From assembly GCA_003671025.1 (NCBI GenBank), contig QWPW01000023.1, positions 1-34,538 of the forward strand: a DNA stretch of 34,538 nucleotides, written 5' to 3'. Within the stretch, counting starts at the first letter, position 1, and every line of letters begins with the position of its first letter. Made by a program: the position numbers and the translations under genes. Under the pieces are notes generated by a model that was not told the DNA's origin, made no database searches, and saw nothing but the letters and a program-made list of their open reading frames with translations. This document shows, piece by piece, positions 16,430 through 24,071 of the stretch. Origin of the DNA: Planctomycetota bacterium. Its GTDB lineage: Bacteria; Planctomycetota; Phycisphaerae; Phycisphaerales; SM1A02.

Positions 16430-18285
16430 GGGCGAGCGGCTTCCACACTTGCCGCGGGCTTGTGCGCACCTTTGACCGCGACGGATTCACTCGCGCTCCG
16501 TGTGCCGTGGGCGTGATCAGAGCCCGCGTCAATCTCAATCGTCGCACGCACCGAGTTGTCGGTGGGAAGTTCGTACATGAAGCGCACACGACCAAGTCGC
16601 TCGAACGTTGCGGCGAGCGCGTCGAGTCCGCTGCCGACGCGATCGTTCGCGGCATTGCTGGCTAACGGACGCCAACGACGCAACAACGATGCGGCGCGCG
16701 GACCGTCGCAAAACCCTAAGCCCGCGCAGGCGGAATGCGCAGGAAAACCAACGCGCGATGCGTGGCTCACGGTGACGGTCTGCGCAGCTGCGCCGTTGCT
16801 TGATCCACCACCAACGATTGCGTGGGTCTGCGCGTTTGCTTCTGTAGCACACGACGATTGCGTCAAGCAGTGCATCACTTGCGCGAGCCACTGTGGGTCA
16901 CTCGCGTACACCTGCCAACCGCCGCACTCGGTGGCGACGGTGTTCCAACAGAGCACGCTTTTGCCTAAACGAAAGGGCTTTCCGAGATACCGGTCGAGCA
17001 TCGGACCAAGTGCCGCACACTCGCGTCGTTGCGTTGCGTGGTCGGCTTCATCGCCGATGGCAAGCGTCTCGCGTCGCCGCTTCGATTGCATTTCAGCGGA
17101 CTCGTCGGCGTGGAGATGATTCGCGGGCTCGATGCTGCGCGCGATTCCGCAACACACTCCACGCATGTATCCATCTTGATCGAGCAAGCCTTGCTCGGCA
17201 TCATCAACGCGCCATGCAAACGCGATCGAAGGTGCTGCATGCATTTCGCGCGCGCCGATGGCGAGCAGTCGATCGCCGGAAAGATTGGCGCGCATTGCGG
17301 GTGATGCGGTGAGTTCAGGAACAACCGCAGTCCAAAACGAATCCGCAGAATTCGGTTTGCCGTCCGCTGGATTCATCACCACGAAGAGCGCGCTGTCCTC
17401 GAACGCGCGCAGCAACTTGCTGTCCATGCTGATCGCAGGAGTTGCGGCCCCTAACGGCGAAGACTCGTACTCGCCGTGTACTTGCGCCAGAATCTTTCCT
17501 GAGCCGAGATCGAGCTTTGGTGCGTTGGCGGCTCTCGAACTGTTTTCCGCTACCGCCTCGATGCTGAGCGCCACCGTGGTTGCGCCACCAATAGGCGCGG
17601 AGTGACGCATGAAGATGCGCATCGGCGCATCGGAACCCAACAACTCTTGCAACAGTGGTTCGCCCAAGAGCGAGTTCGCTGGTTCTTCACGCATCGCGCG
17701 CGTCGACGCGAGGTCGAGTGCGTTGTCGCCGGCAATTCCCAGCGGCGCCATCAACAGCCAGCCACCGACACGACGCAATGAAAGTTTCTCCGTGGGCGCG
17801 ACGAAGCATCCCGGCGAAACCAAGCGCGCGTTGAACATCCGCAACACGCGCTCGCAGCGATCATCGTTCGATTGAAACGCCAGCACCCAAACGCTTGCAT
17901 CGGTGATGCGCGCGGGTGCGGATGGGTTCAACAATGGCTCCGCGGAAACGTCTTCCAAGAAGAAGGCGATGCGGCCAGTGAAGAGTTCATGCGCCACTGC
18001 ATCGGCGGCGGTTCCCGCACGTCGCGCGAGGAGATCGAATGTCGCAAGCGCTTTCGAACCGGCAAGCACTTCGAGCACGGGACGCATGGCCGCGCCTTGT
18101 TCGCCGCGCAAAAAGTGTGCGGGCGCGCGCGCGTCGATCGCGAAAGTCGCGCCGCGCGGAGCCAATGCAAACGCCGCGTTGTCCGCGTAAGCAGACTGCG
18201 TCCTAGCGGTGGTGACGAGTACGAATCCAAGCGCAAGCGCGAGTGCGCGCGAACATGAATGAATGAGCGCGGCGCGACAGTGCAT
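16426..18285 (-). CDS. Large secreted protein of unknown function
   Basis: About 619 aa from ATG 18285, or 622 from a GTG at 18294 that directly abuts the preceding stop. I do not recognise the family. It has a signal peptide (RALALALGFVLVTTARTQSAYA), then a mixed alpha/beta sequence rich in Ala, Leu and Arg with no catalytic motif I can name. It is Cys-containing in its second half (CCG, ECAA, ECGG, CLTQSSC, CAGLGFCDG), which could mean disulfides outside the cytoplasm. The arrangement of repeated Gly/Ala strands resembles planctomycete 'DUF3352-like' extracellular proteins, but this is only an impression. It lies between a one-span membrane protein and tilS in a tight operon headed by an ECF sigma factor. 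Confidence 0.72.
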   Translation of the reverse strand: MHCRAALIHSCSRALALALGFVLVTTARTQSAYADNAAFALAPRGATFAIDARAPAHFLRGEQGAAMRPVLEVLAGSKALATFDLLARRAGTAADAVAHELFTGRIAFFLEDVSAEPLLNPSAPARITDASVWVLAFQSNDDRCERVLRMFNARLVSPGCFVAPTEKLSLRRVGGWLLMAPLGIAGDNALDLASTRAMREEPANSLLGEPLLQELLGSDAPMRIFMRHSAPIGGATTVALSIEAVAENSSRAANAPKLDLGSGKILAQVHGEYESSPLGAATPAISMDSKLLRAFEDSALFVVMNPADGKPNSADSFWTAVVPELTASPAMRANLSGDRLLAIGAREMHAAPSIAFAWRVDDAEQGLLDQDGYMRGVCCGIARSIEPANHLHADESAEMQSKRRRETLAIGDEADHATQRRECAALGPMLDRYLGKPFRLGKSVLCWNTVATECGGWQVYASDPQWLAQVMHCLTQSSCATEANAQTHAIVGGGSSNGAAAQTVTVSHASRVGFPAHSACAGLGFCDGPRAASLLRRWRPLASNAANDRVGSGLDALAATFERLGRVRFMYELPTDNSVRATIEIDAGSDHAHGTRSASESVAVKGAHKPAASVEAARP

Positions 18286-18294
18286 GATGAGCAC

Positions 18295-18828
18295 TCAGGA
18301 TTTCTTGAAGGGCGCATTGGCGCTGGCGTCGGCGGGAAGCTCACCCATCGGCTTCGCTTGGGGCGCCTCTGCCGCGAAGGGAACCGCTGAGAACGGAACC
18401 GCGATGGAACGAATCGCTTCGAACCCATCGTTCATCGCTGCGGTGCGCTCACGCAAACCACTCTCCACGATGGTCACTGCGGCGTCGTCGGCGGCGATGA
18501 TTCCCGTCTGCGGAAGCGCGTCGCGCAAGAGCGGCATCGCGCCGATCACGACGACGGCAATCAAGGCAGCAATGCCGATGGGCAGCACGCGCCGAGGGAA
18601 CTCAAGCAGAATGCGATCCGCAAGTCGCTGCGCCCGCTCATGCTCGAGCGGAGAATCATGTGCCACACGCGCCTCGCCACGCAGCGCGAGCAATGCACGC
18701 ACGAGCAATCGCTGCGCCCTGTCTGAGAAAGCACTGTTTGAAAAAGCACTGTTTGAAAAAGCGCGACGGGTGTCATCGCGCGAATCATCGCGAAACGGAT
18801 CTTCCGAACCCGAGCCGAAGCCGTTCAT
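18295..18828 (-). CDS. Single-span membrane protein, candidate anti-sigma or regulatory partner
   Basis: 177 aa. A Ser/Asp/Arg-rich N-terminus includes the repeat AFSNSAFSNSAFSD from a 15-bp DNA repeat. A helical stretch (~35-75, RAQRLLVRALLALRG...) precedes one membrane span (VLPIGIAALIAVVVIGAMPLL), and a ~75-residue Ala-rich tail follows. The gene overlaps the sigma factor stop by ATGA (18825-18828), the usual place for an anti-sigma factor, and the topology fits. There is no zinc-binding HxxxCxxC motif, so it is not a classical ZAS anti-sigma. Role inferred from context only. Confidence 0.7.
   Translation of the reverse strand: MNGFGSGSEDPFRDDSRDDTRRAFSNSAFSNSAFSDRAQRLLVRALLALRGEARVAHDSPLEHERAQRLADRILLEFPRRVLPIGIAALIAVVVIGAMPLLRDALPQTGIIAADDAAVTIVESGLRERTAAMNDGFEAIRSIAVPFSAVPFAAEAPQAKPMGELPADASANAPFKKS
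18722..18762. repeat. 15-bp in-frame tandem repeat
   Basis: GCACTGTTTGAAAAA occurs twice exactly (18731-18745 and 18746-18760), with a partial diverged copy on the left and the first bases of another on the right. On the minus strand it encodes the AFSNS units of the membrane protein N-terminus. The length is a multiple of three, so copy-number changes keep the frame. Confidence 0.9.
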
Positions 18829-19406
18829 CGAAAGACCTCAAGCGGACACGCGAAGCCGCTCATCTCAATCGCCTCAAGCATGCGCCGACGCGCGCGGAAG
18901 AGATGACTCTTGACCGTGCCCTCAGGCATGCGCAGTTCTTCAGAGATGCGCTGCACCGGCCAACCTTGCTGATGGAAGAGCAGCACGATTTCTCGTTGCG
19001 GCGAAACCAACGCATCAAGTGCGATGGTGAGCATCGCTTGCACGCGTTGTCCGCGTTCGATTTCGACGGTCTCCGTGAACGGCGTCGCAGAAGTTCCCGC
19101 GCGCCACTGCACCAGTTCGCTGTCGGCAGTGGGCCGCATCTTCTGCTGATGATTGACCAACAAGCGCTTGCCGATAGTGAAGAGCCACGTGGAAAAACGA
19201 AACCGCTCGTCGAAACGGTCCAACGAGCGGATCACGCGCACAAAGGCTTCTTGACTGAGGTCTTCGGCGAGGTCGGACTTTCCGCACAGCCGAAACAAAA
19301 AAGCCTCCAACGGACGCTGGTAGGCTTTGATCAACTCTGAAATCGCGTCACGATCGCCGCGTTGTGCGCGTTTGATGGTGAGGCGTTCGGTCTTGACATC
19401 AAGCAT
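18825..19406 (-). CDS. ECF-type RNA polymerase sigma factor
   Basis: About 193 aa from ATG 19406 (MLDVKTERL); an in-frame GTG at 19451 would add 15 residues. Region 2 contains AYQRPLEAFLFRLCGKSDLAEDLSQEAFVRVIRSL and FRFSTWLFTIGKRLLVNHQQ, the canonical ECF core-binding and -10-recognition helices. Region 4 has LDALVSPQREIVLLFHQQGWPVQRISEELRMPEGTVKSHLFRARRRM. It heads an operon with a one-span membrane protein (ATGA overlap), a large secreted protein and tilS. By analogy it responds to an envelope signal relayed by the membrane protein. Confidence 0.93.
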   Translation of the reverse strand: MLDVKTERLTIKRAQRGDRDAISELIKAYQRPLEAFLFRLCGKSDLAEDLSQEAFVRVIRSLDRFDERFRFSTWLFTIGKRLLVNHQQKMRPTADSELVQWRAGTSATPFTETVEIERGQRVQAMLTIALDALVSPQREIVLLFHQQGWPVQRISEELRMPEGTVKSHLFRARRRMLEAIEMSGFACPLEVFR

Positions 19407-19451
19407 GGGAGACTCGGTCAGTTCTTGCTGATGGATCTCGCAGGTCGTCAC

Positions 19452-19820
19452 AAGTCAGGCGTGCGAGAAGGTTGATTTGCGGAGGCGGTAGCGAGTGTAC
19501 GGCGCGCGGTTGCGATCGTTCCTGCCAATTGTCCAATTACGCGCGAGGGCAAGCCGAAGTTCAACGCTGCTCGAGTCCGAGTATGACTGAGATCTCGACC
19601 AGAACTTGCACTGTGTTCTGCCATCGCGAACTGGCGCGTGCGCGCGTGAGACGCGGTGCCTCACGCGGGAATTCCGCTGCTTTTTCGCTGAAATCAGCCC
19701 GATCACGCGCAGGTCCAAACAATTCGGCGCGCGGCGAGAGTTCGCCGCGCGCCGTTGCTGGATGGAACTAGGGTCTTGACCCGACGCGATGAGCGGCTGC
19801 TCCGTGAGCATGACGCTGAG
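19452..19820. other. Intergenic region with one strong hairpin
   Basis: About 370 bp between the stop of the cobalamin-domain-like gene and the ECF sigma gene, both on the minus strand. No reading frame in it looks like a gene. It must hold the promoter for the ECF operon, but I cannot call one with confidence. The only clear structure is the hairpin at 19725-19754. Confidence 0.6.
19725..19754 (-). terminator. Perfect 13-bp hairpin, possible terminator
   Basis: CGGCGCGCGGCGA pairs perfectly with TCGCCGCGCGCCG over a GAGT loop. It lies ~67 bp past the stop of the gene ending at 19821. The minus strand continues AATTGTTTGG, a poor U-tract, so termination is plausible but not certain. It could also be a regulatory or transcript-stabilising stem. 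Confidence 0.5.
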
Positions 19821-20660
19821 TCACGCCGCCCGATTGCGCCCCACTACCCGCGCGATCGGCCCGTTGGCCAACGTGCGCAGCGACTGCAACATGTCAAAGG
19901 GCGTGTCAGCAGAAAAGTCGGCGCGAATCTCTTCCGCGAGGCCAGGAGCCCGCGCGAACACGCCGCCGCCCACGCCGATTTGCATCCCGATCACCGGTGT
20001 TTGCGTTCGAGAGGCGTCGATGAATCTGCGCAGGCGCGGCGCATCGGAACCACAACCCGCGAAGCTCACTACAAACGAGGGCTGCCGCACGCCCACTTCC
20101 GCAAAGAGATCGTCGGACTCAACGCCTCCGCCGAGAAACACGACATCAAAGCCATCGGCCTCCGCCAAGCCCGCGAATATTTCGGCGGCGAGTTCTTCGA
20201 CGGCCGCGCGCCCGCTGGTGACGACCACGCAGCGACAACGCGATGGAGATTTCGGTAACGCGCACTCGAGTCGCTGCACCAATTGTGTGAGCAACACCGT
20301 CGCGCAATGTTCATGCACGGATGAGAGTTGATCGCGCCGCGAAAGTGTTTCGATGAGCGCGCACGCAGGCCAAATCAAGTTGCGCAACGCGTGCAGAGTT
20401 TCGTTTCCAGACTCGAGATACTCGCGCAGGATGTCACGACAGGCGACGCGGTCCCCCGCGGTGAGGCGGTCGAAGAATCGCTCGAACCATCGCTCAGTGC
20501 TCGCGCTCTTGCGCGTTGTGCTTGCGCCGTTGTCCTTGAGGACGTGGCCTTCTCCGCGAAAAACTGTGTGGTGGTTGCGCGGGGAGTTCCTGTTGGAATC
20601 GCCGCCCATATCGTCGTCCATCCGTCGGTCCATGTCGCCGAAATCCTTGGCTTGAGGCAT
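19821..20660 (-). CDS. Cobalamin-binding-domain-like protein lacking the B12-ligand motif
   Basis: 279 aa from ATG 20660, chosen for a GGAG 7 nt upstream; the longer frame has no ribosome site. The first ~55 residues are polar and probably disordered. Residues ~60-135 resemble the helical B12-binding cap domain (HALRNLIWPACALIETLSRRD...VHEHCATVLLTQLVQRL). Residues ~143-260 resemble the Rossmann-like B12 domain as found in MerR/CarH-type regulators (CVVVTSG, FDVVFLGGGVESDDL, FVVSFAGCG). The position of the signature G-E-x-H-x-x-G reads SGRAAVEEL, so the lower-ligand histidine is absent. It may not bind cobalamin and could serve as a signalling or protein-binding relic. No partner gene is evident. 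Confidence 0.68.
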   Translation of the reverse strand: MPQAKDFGDMDRRMDDDMGGDSNRNSPRNHHTVFRGEGHVLKDNGASTTRKSASTERWFERFFDRLTAGDRVACRDILREYLESGNETLHALRNLIWPACALIETLSRRDQLSSVHEHCATVLLTQLVQRLECALPKSPSRCRCVVVTSGRAAVEELAAEIFAGLAEADGFDVVFLGGGVESDDLFAEVGVRQPSFVVSFAGCGSDAPRLRRFIDASRTQTPVIGMQIGVGGGVFARAPGLAEEIRADFSADTPFDMLQSLRTLANGPIARVVGRNRAA

Positions 20661-20888
20661 TACCGTGCTCCAGCTTGCGAACGCAATCGAAGTATCCCAT
20701 CGCCCTGCGTTCGAGTTGGTGTGTGGCCGGATCCTCCGACCGAGTGGGTGCGGCTCAATCCCTTGAGCCACGAGGACAAGCGATCGTCTTCGAGCAAATT
20801 TCGACGAGCGTTCTGTTGCGCAAAAAATTGCGCGATCGTCGCGCAGAATCGGCGCGCGGTTCCGATACGCACTCGCGCGCTTTATCGA

Positions 20889-21674
20889 TCAGCCGTGCAC
20901 ACGCGCGCAACTCACTACGCACGTACCAAAGGTCAAGGCGCGTTGTTGCACCGACGCGAAGCCTGCACTGAGCATGGCGCTCTTCAGCGAGTCACGATTG
21001 AGAAACGTCTCCACCGATCGCGGGAGATAGCGATACGCGCCGGACGTGTCGCCAGCAATGAGCGACGCGCTCCACGGCATGACGCGATGGGTGTAGAAGC
21101 GGTTGAGCGCGCGAATAACGGAGTTGCGCGGCTCATCAAACTCGAGCACCACCAACCGTCCGTTTAGACGCAAGACACGGCGAAACTCAGCCAATGCCGC
21201 GCGAGGATCGCCGACGTTGCGCAGGCCAAACGCGATCGAGAGCACGTCGACCGACGCATCGGCAAGCGCAAGCGCCGTGGCATCGCCCCACTCGTACGTT
21301 GGGACCGCGGCCTGCTTGCGCGTTGGCTTGGCGATCTTCACCGCTTGCACGCGCGCACTTTTGGCGCGCGCAATGTCCAACATCTGCGGAGTGAAATCCA
21401 AACCGCGCACCGACTTCGCGCCCGCGTCGGCGAAGAGTTGGGTGAGATCGCCGGTTCCGCACGCGACATCGACGACATCATCGTGCGCGGTGACCTCTGC
21501 CATCGCGACGGCCGCGCGACGCCAGCGTTGATCAAGTCCAAACGAATGCAGTCGATTGTTGAGGTCGTACGCCTTGGCGATCGCGGCGAACATCGCCTGC
21601 ACCTTCTCGGCTTTGTCGCCGCGACGATGAGGATCAGTGGCGAGTTCTTCGCGTTGCCAAACAGCCTTCGACAT
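20889..21674 (-). CDS. ubiE: UbiE/MenG-type demethylmenaquinone C-methyltransferase
   Basis: 261 aa from ATG 21674; the frame runs far upstream but conserved sequence starts here (MSKAVWQREEL). It methylates the quinone ring using S-adenosylmethionine in the last steps of menaquinone or ubiquinone synthesis. Visible signatures: FAAIAKAYDLNNRLHSFGLDQRWRR, SAM motif VVDVACGTGDLTQLF, GLDFTPQML, LSIAFGLRNV and YLPRSVETFLN, all characteristic of UbiE/MenG. Whether the quinone is MK or UQ cannot be decided; menaquinone is usual in Planctomycetota. It is divergent from the amidohydrolase-like gene with a 64-bp gap. Confidence 0.93.
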   Translation of the reverse strand: MSKAVWQREELATDPHRRGDKAEKVQAMFAAIAKAYDLNNRLHSFGLDQRWRRAAVAMAEVTAHDDVVDVACGTGDLTQLFADAGAKSVRGLDFTPQMLDIARAKSARVQAVKIAKPTRKQAAVPTYEWGDATALALADASVDVLSIAFGLRNVGDPRAALAEFRRVLRLNGRLVVLEFDEPRNSVIRALNRFYTHRVMPWSASLIAGDTSGAYRYLPRSVETFLNRDSLKSAMLSAGFASVQQRALTFGTCVVSCARVHG

Positions 21675-21738
21675 AGGGCGGAGAGTATAGAAGCCGAGCA
21701 CCTTCGATTGGCCCGTCTCGGATACATTCCGTGGAGCG

Positions 21739-22674
21739 ATGATCGTGGACCTCGACATGCGAACTTGGGCCCGTAACGACGACCTCGGCGACGAGCTCGC
21801 CGCGGCAGTTCGTCGTTCGGGCTCGACACGTTGGGTCGCACCTGATGGATCGCCCGAAGCGCTTGAATCCGCCATGAGTTCCATCGACGCCGCGCTGTTG
21901 CTCGGCTTTCGCAGCGAGCTGATTCGCGGAGCCGTGAACGAAGCATTTTTGCGGCCGATCATCGATCGAAGCGGCGGCAGACTTTTTCTTGCGCGCGCGA
22001 TCGACCCACTCTCAAGCAATGCGTGCGCCGAGATCGACTCCGCGCGCAGCGAAGGAATCGCCGCGCTGTGGATGGATCCTGCATTGCAAGGATTCAATCC
22101 CACTCACTCACGCGCGATGCGCGCCTTCGATCGCGCCGAAGCGAATCAGCTGCCGGTGATGCTTGGATGGAGCGGTCCGCAACCCGCGTCCTCGCGCATG
22201 GAGTTTGCGCGTCCCTATTTGCTCGACGAAGTCGCGCGCCAGTTTCCTCGGCTTTCGCTGGTGATCGCGGGTTTCGGCGCGCCCTTCACGCAAGAGACCA
22301 TGGCACTCATCGCCAAGCACGATCGCGTCTTCACCACCACCGCGGGCGTTGCCGCTCGACCTTGGGAATTGCTGAACGTTCTGCAGATGGCGCGCGATCT
22401 CGATGTCGACCGCAAAATCTTTTTCGCCTCCGGGTTTCCCTTCGATACGCCCGCGCGCGCCATCGAGGCGATCCTCGCGGTGAACAGTTGGATTCAATCC
22501 ACGCCGTTGCCACACATTGCGCGCTCCGTGCTGCGTGCCATTGTCGAACGCGATGCCATCAGTTTGCTTGGACTGGGCATCGCACCGATGCATCAATCAC
22601 GCGACAGCGCGCGCATCTTGGCCGACAACGTGCTCACCGATGCCCGCCCGCGACTTACCGAAGAAACGATATGA
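21739..22674 (+). CDS. Amidohydrolase-fold (PF04909-like) protein without metal ligands
   Basis: 311 aa. The overall pattern fits the Amidohydrolase-2 TIM barrel: an N-terminal strand (IVDLDMRTW), GIAALWMDPALQGF, LPVMLGWSG, FPRLSLVIAGFGAPF, a WELLNVL helix and KIFFASGFPFDTP near the C-terminus. In active members these positions read D-x-H-x-H, the x-x-H-x-G of the barrel strand, H-x-G and GSD-x-P. Here the histidines are replaced (D6/R8, G143-W144, G178) and the GSD aspartate is G232. It is therefore probably not a metallohydrolase. Its stop overlaps the start of the lipoprotein gene (ATGA), suggesting a functional link. A start at ATG 21757 is possible. Confidence 0.72.
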   Translation: MIVDLDMRTWARNDDLGDELAAAVRRSGSTRWVAPDGSPEALESAMSSIDAALLLGFRSELIRGAVNEAFLRPIIDRSGGRLFLARAIDPLSSNACAEIDSARSEGIAALWMDPALQGFNPTHSRAMRAFDRAEANQLPVMLGWSGPQPASSRMEFARPYLLDEVARQFPRLSLVIAGFGAPFTQETMALIAKHDRVFTTTAGVAARPWELLNVLQMARDLDVDRKIFFASGFPFDTPARAIEAILAVNSWIQSTPLPHIARSVLRAIVERDAISLLGLGIAPMHQSRDSARILADNVLTDARPRLTEETI

Positions 22675-23348
22675 CGACGCGACTCACTCACCGTTTCTCA
22701 CGCGCCACAATGCCTTTGCTCACCGCGCTCGCATTGCTGGGAGTGATGCCGCTGACGGGTTGCCGTAACACGGATGCAATCGGGTCGATGGAAGTGATTG
22801 CGATGGGCTCGCAGCCGTTGTTGTTCGCACCAGCGTTTTCCAATGCCGCATACATCACGCGCGAAGCTGAAGACAGTTTCTGGTTTTCCGATGTGCCGTT
22901 AGAAACGCTGCTCGAACACGACGCAACGGCCCCGCTGCAGAACGGCGTCTTTCTCCATGTACAACTGGTGTGGATTCCGCTCGCAGGATCAACCCCCGTC
23001 GACGCCACCGCGACCAACTTGGTGACGAGATTGATCGTGGTTTCCGCTGGCGAGGTCGGGCTCTACGGCGGCGCGGGGTTTGCTCGGTTGAAGGGCGAAC
23101 GAAAGAGTGGCCCGTTGCAACTCGATGTCGAAGGCGGAACACTCACGCTGCTCGAGAAAACCGCAGGATTCACCGATCTCCTCAGCCCTGCGGGATTTAG
23201 CGCGACGTTGCAAGCGCCTTGCGACAACGACAATGCCACACGATGGCGACGCGCGCTATCACAGTTTGTCACCAACGCGTTTGGAAAGTCGATGTGGGTC
23301 GATGCGCGCGAGATTTCACGCGACTCGATCGCGCTTAGCGCGCGCTGA
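22671..23348 (+). CDS. Predicted lipoprotein of unknown function
   Basis: 225 aa from ATG 22671, which overlaps the stop of the preceding gene (ATGA 22671-22674). The N-terminus is a lipoprotein signal: basic start, hydrophobic LLTALALLGVMP, lipobox LTGC with the lipidated cysteine at residue 31. The mature part (~195 aa) is beta-rich with no cysteine-based or catalytic motif I recognise: FLHVQLVWIPLAGSTP, LVTRLIVVSAGEVGLYGGAGF, GPLQLDVEGGTLTL. I do not recognise the family. It is probably membrane-anchored on the outside, with expression tied to the amidohydrolase-like protein. It overlaps the convergent RluA gene by 14 bp. Confidence 0.78.
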   Translation: MTTRLTHRFSRATMPLLTALALLGVMPLTGCRNTDAIGSMEVIAMGSQPLLFAPAFSNAAYITREAEDSFWFSDVPLETLLEHDATAPLQNGVFLHVQLVWIPLAGSTPVDATATNLVTRLIVVSAGEVGLYGGAGFARLKGERKSGPLQLDVEGGTLTLLEKTAGFTDLLSPAGFSATLQAPCDNDNATRWRRALSQFVTNAFGKSMWVDAREISRDSIALSAR

Positions 23349-24066
23349 GGATTTGCGTCAACGTCGCTTCGAGCTCAGGCGCCACGCCGTGACGCGCCGC
23401 GTGCACTGGCAATCGAAACACCAGATCTCCCTGCGCACGTTTGATGCGCAGCGCCACTGACTCGAGATCAAATCCGTCGGGCCATCCTTCACCCCCGTAC
23501 GCATCGTCGCCGATGAGTGGAAATCCAAGCGATGCGAGCATCACGCGAATCTGATGGAAGCGTCCAGTGTCCAGACGAATGAGCGCGTGTGCCTCACGCG
23601 ACGAATCATGCGTTGGATCATGCGTCGGATCATGCGTCGGATCACGCGTCGCCGCAACCCCGAGCACGGTGAGCCGCGAGGGATCTCCACCAGAACGCAC
23701 GACGCGTGCGAGTTTGCCCTCGCGTTTGAGATAGGCGCGATGCTCACCGACAAGAGTGTGCGCATCAACGTCGCGCGCTCGCAAGGGAATGCGCGCGAAG
23801 TACCACTTCTCCCAAGCGCCTTGACGAATCTCTTCGCAGTGATGCGCGACGACGGCGCGATCGCGCGCAATCATCATCACGCCGCGCGTAGGGCGATCGA
23901 GCCGATGCGGAAGTTGGCAGTCATCCCAGTGCAACGCCGCGCGAGCACGTTGCAGCAATGAATCGCCACGGTCACCCGCAGCGCGTTCACACGAAAGGCC
24001 CGCGGGTTTGAATACCGCCGCTTCGTCTGCAGTTTGCGAAATGATTTCGAGTGCGCTTGCACGCAT
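23335..24066 (-). CDS. RluA-family pseudouridine synthase
   Basis: 243 aa from ATG 24066; a GTG at 24075 that overlaps the upstream stop (GTGA) is an alternative start. Signatures: VFKPAGL near the N-terminus, PHRLDRPTRGVMM with catalytic Asp in HRLDR, and RLDTGRFHQIRVMLASLGFPLIGDDAYGG. The family isomerises uridines in rRNA or tRNA; the target is not predictable. A short N-terminus means no S4 domain. An insertion of four DPTH-type units (residues ~144-157) comes from a 12-bp DNA repeat and sits in a surface loop before the conserved RLDTGRFHQIR motif. It is probably co-expressed with the response regulator. Confidence 0.92.
   Translation of the reverse strand: MRASALEIISQTADEAAVFKPAGLSCERAAGDRGDSLLQRARAALHWDDCQLPHRLDRPTRGVMMIARDRAVVAHHCEEIRQGAWEKWYFARIPLRARDVDAHTLVGEHRAYLKREGKLARVVRSGGDPSRLTVLGVAATRDPTHDPTHDPTHDSSREAHALIRLDTGRFHQIRVMLASLGFPLIGDDAYGGEGWPDGFDLESVALRIKRAQGDLVFRLPVHAARHGVAPELEATLTQILSAR
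23605..23652. repeat. Four copies of a 12-bp repeat inside the RluA gene
   Basis: Units of ATCATGCGTCGG at 23605, 23617, 23629 and 23641: copies two and three are identical, copy one has one change, and copy four has two. On the minus strand they encode DPTH repeats. Being a multiple of three, gain or loss of units keeps the frame. Confidence 0.95.
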
Positions 24067-24071
24067 CGAGT

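Noticed and set aside
18295-18828. Classical zinc-binding anti-sigma factor
   Set aside because: No HxxxCxxC motif is present; only position and topology support an anti-sigma role.
20328-21167. Plus-strand 279-residue open frame at 20328-21167
   Set aside because: It is antisense to the cobalamin-domain-like and ubiE genes, has Arg/Ser/Ala-rich composition and no domain signature.
21675-22103. Extended UbiE frame to 22103
   Set aside because: The extra 143 residues are the antisense of the amidohydrolase-like gene; UbiE homology begins at 21674.
22023-22670. Extended lipoprotein frame starting at 22023
   Set aside because: It is an out-of-frame reading of the amidohydrolase-like gene; the signal peptide begins at ATG 22671.
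23605-23652. Possible CRISPR-like array
   Set aside because: The units are 12 bp, contiguous without spacers and in frame inside a conserved gene.
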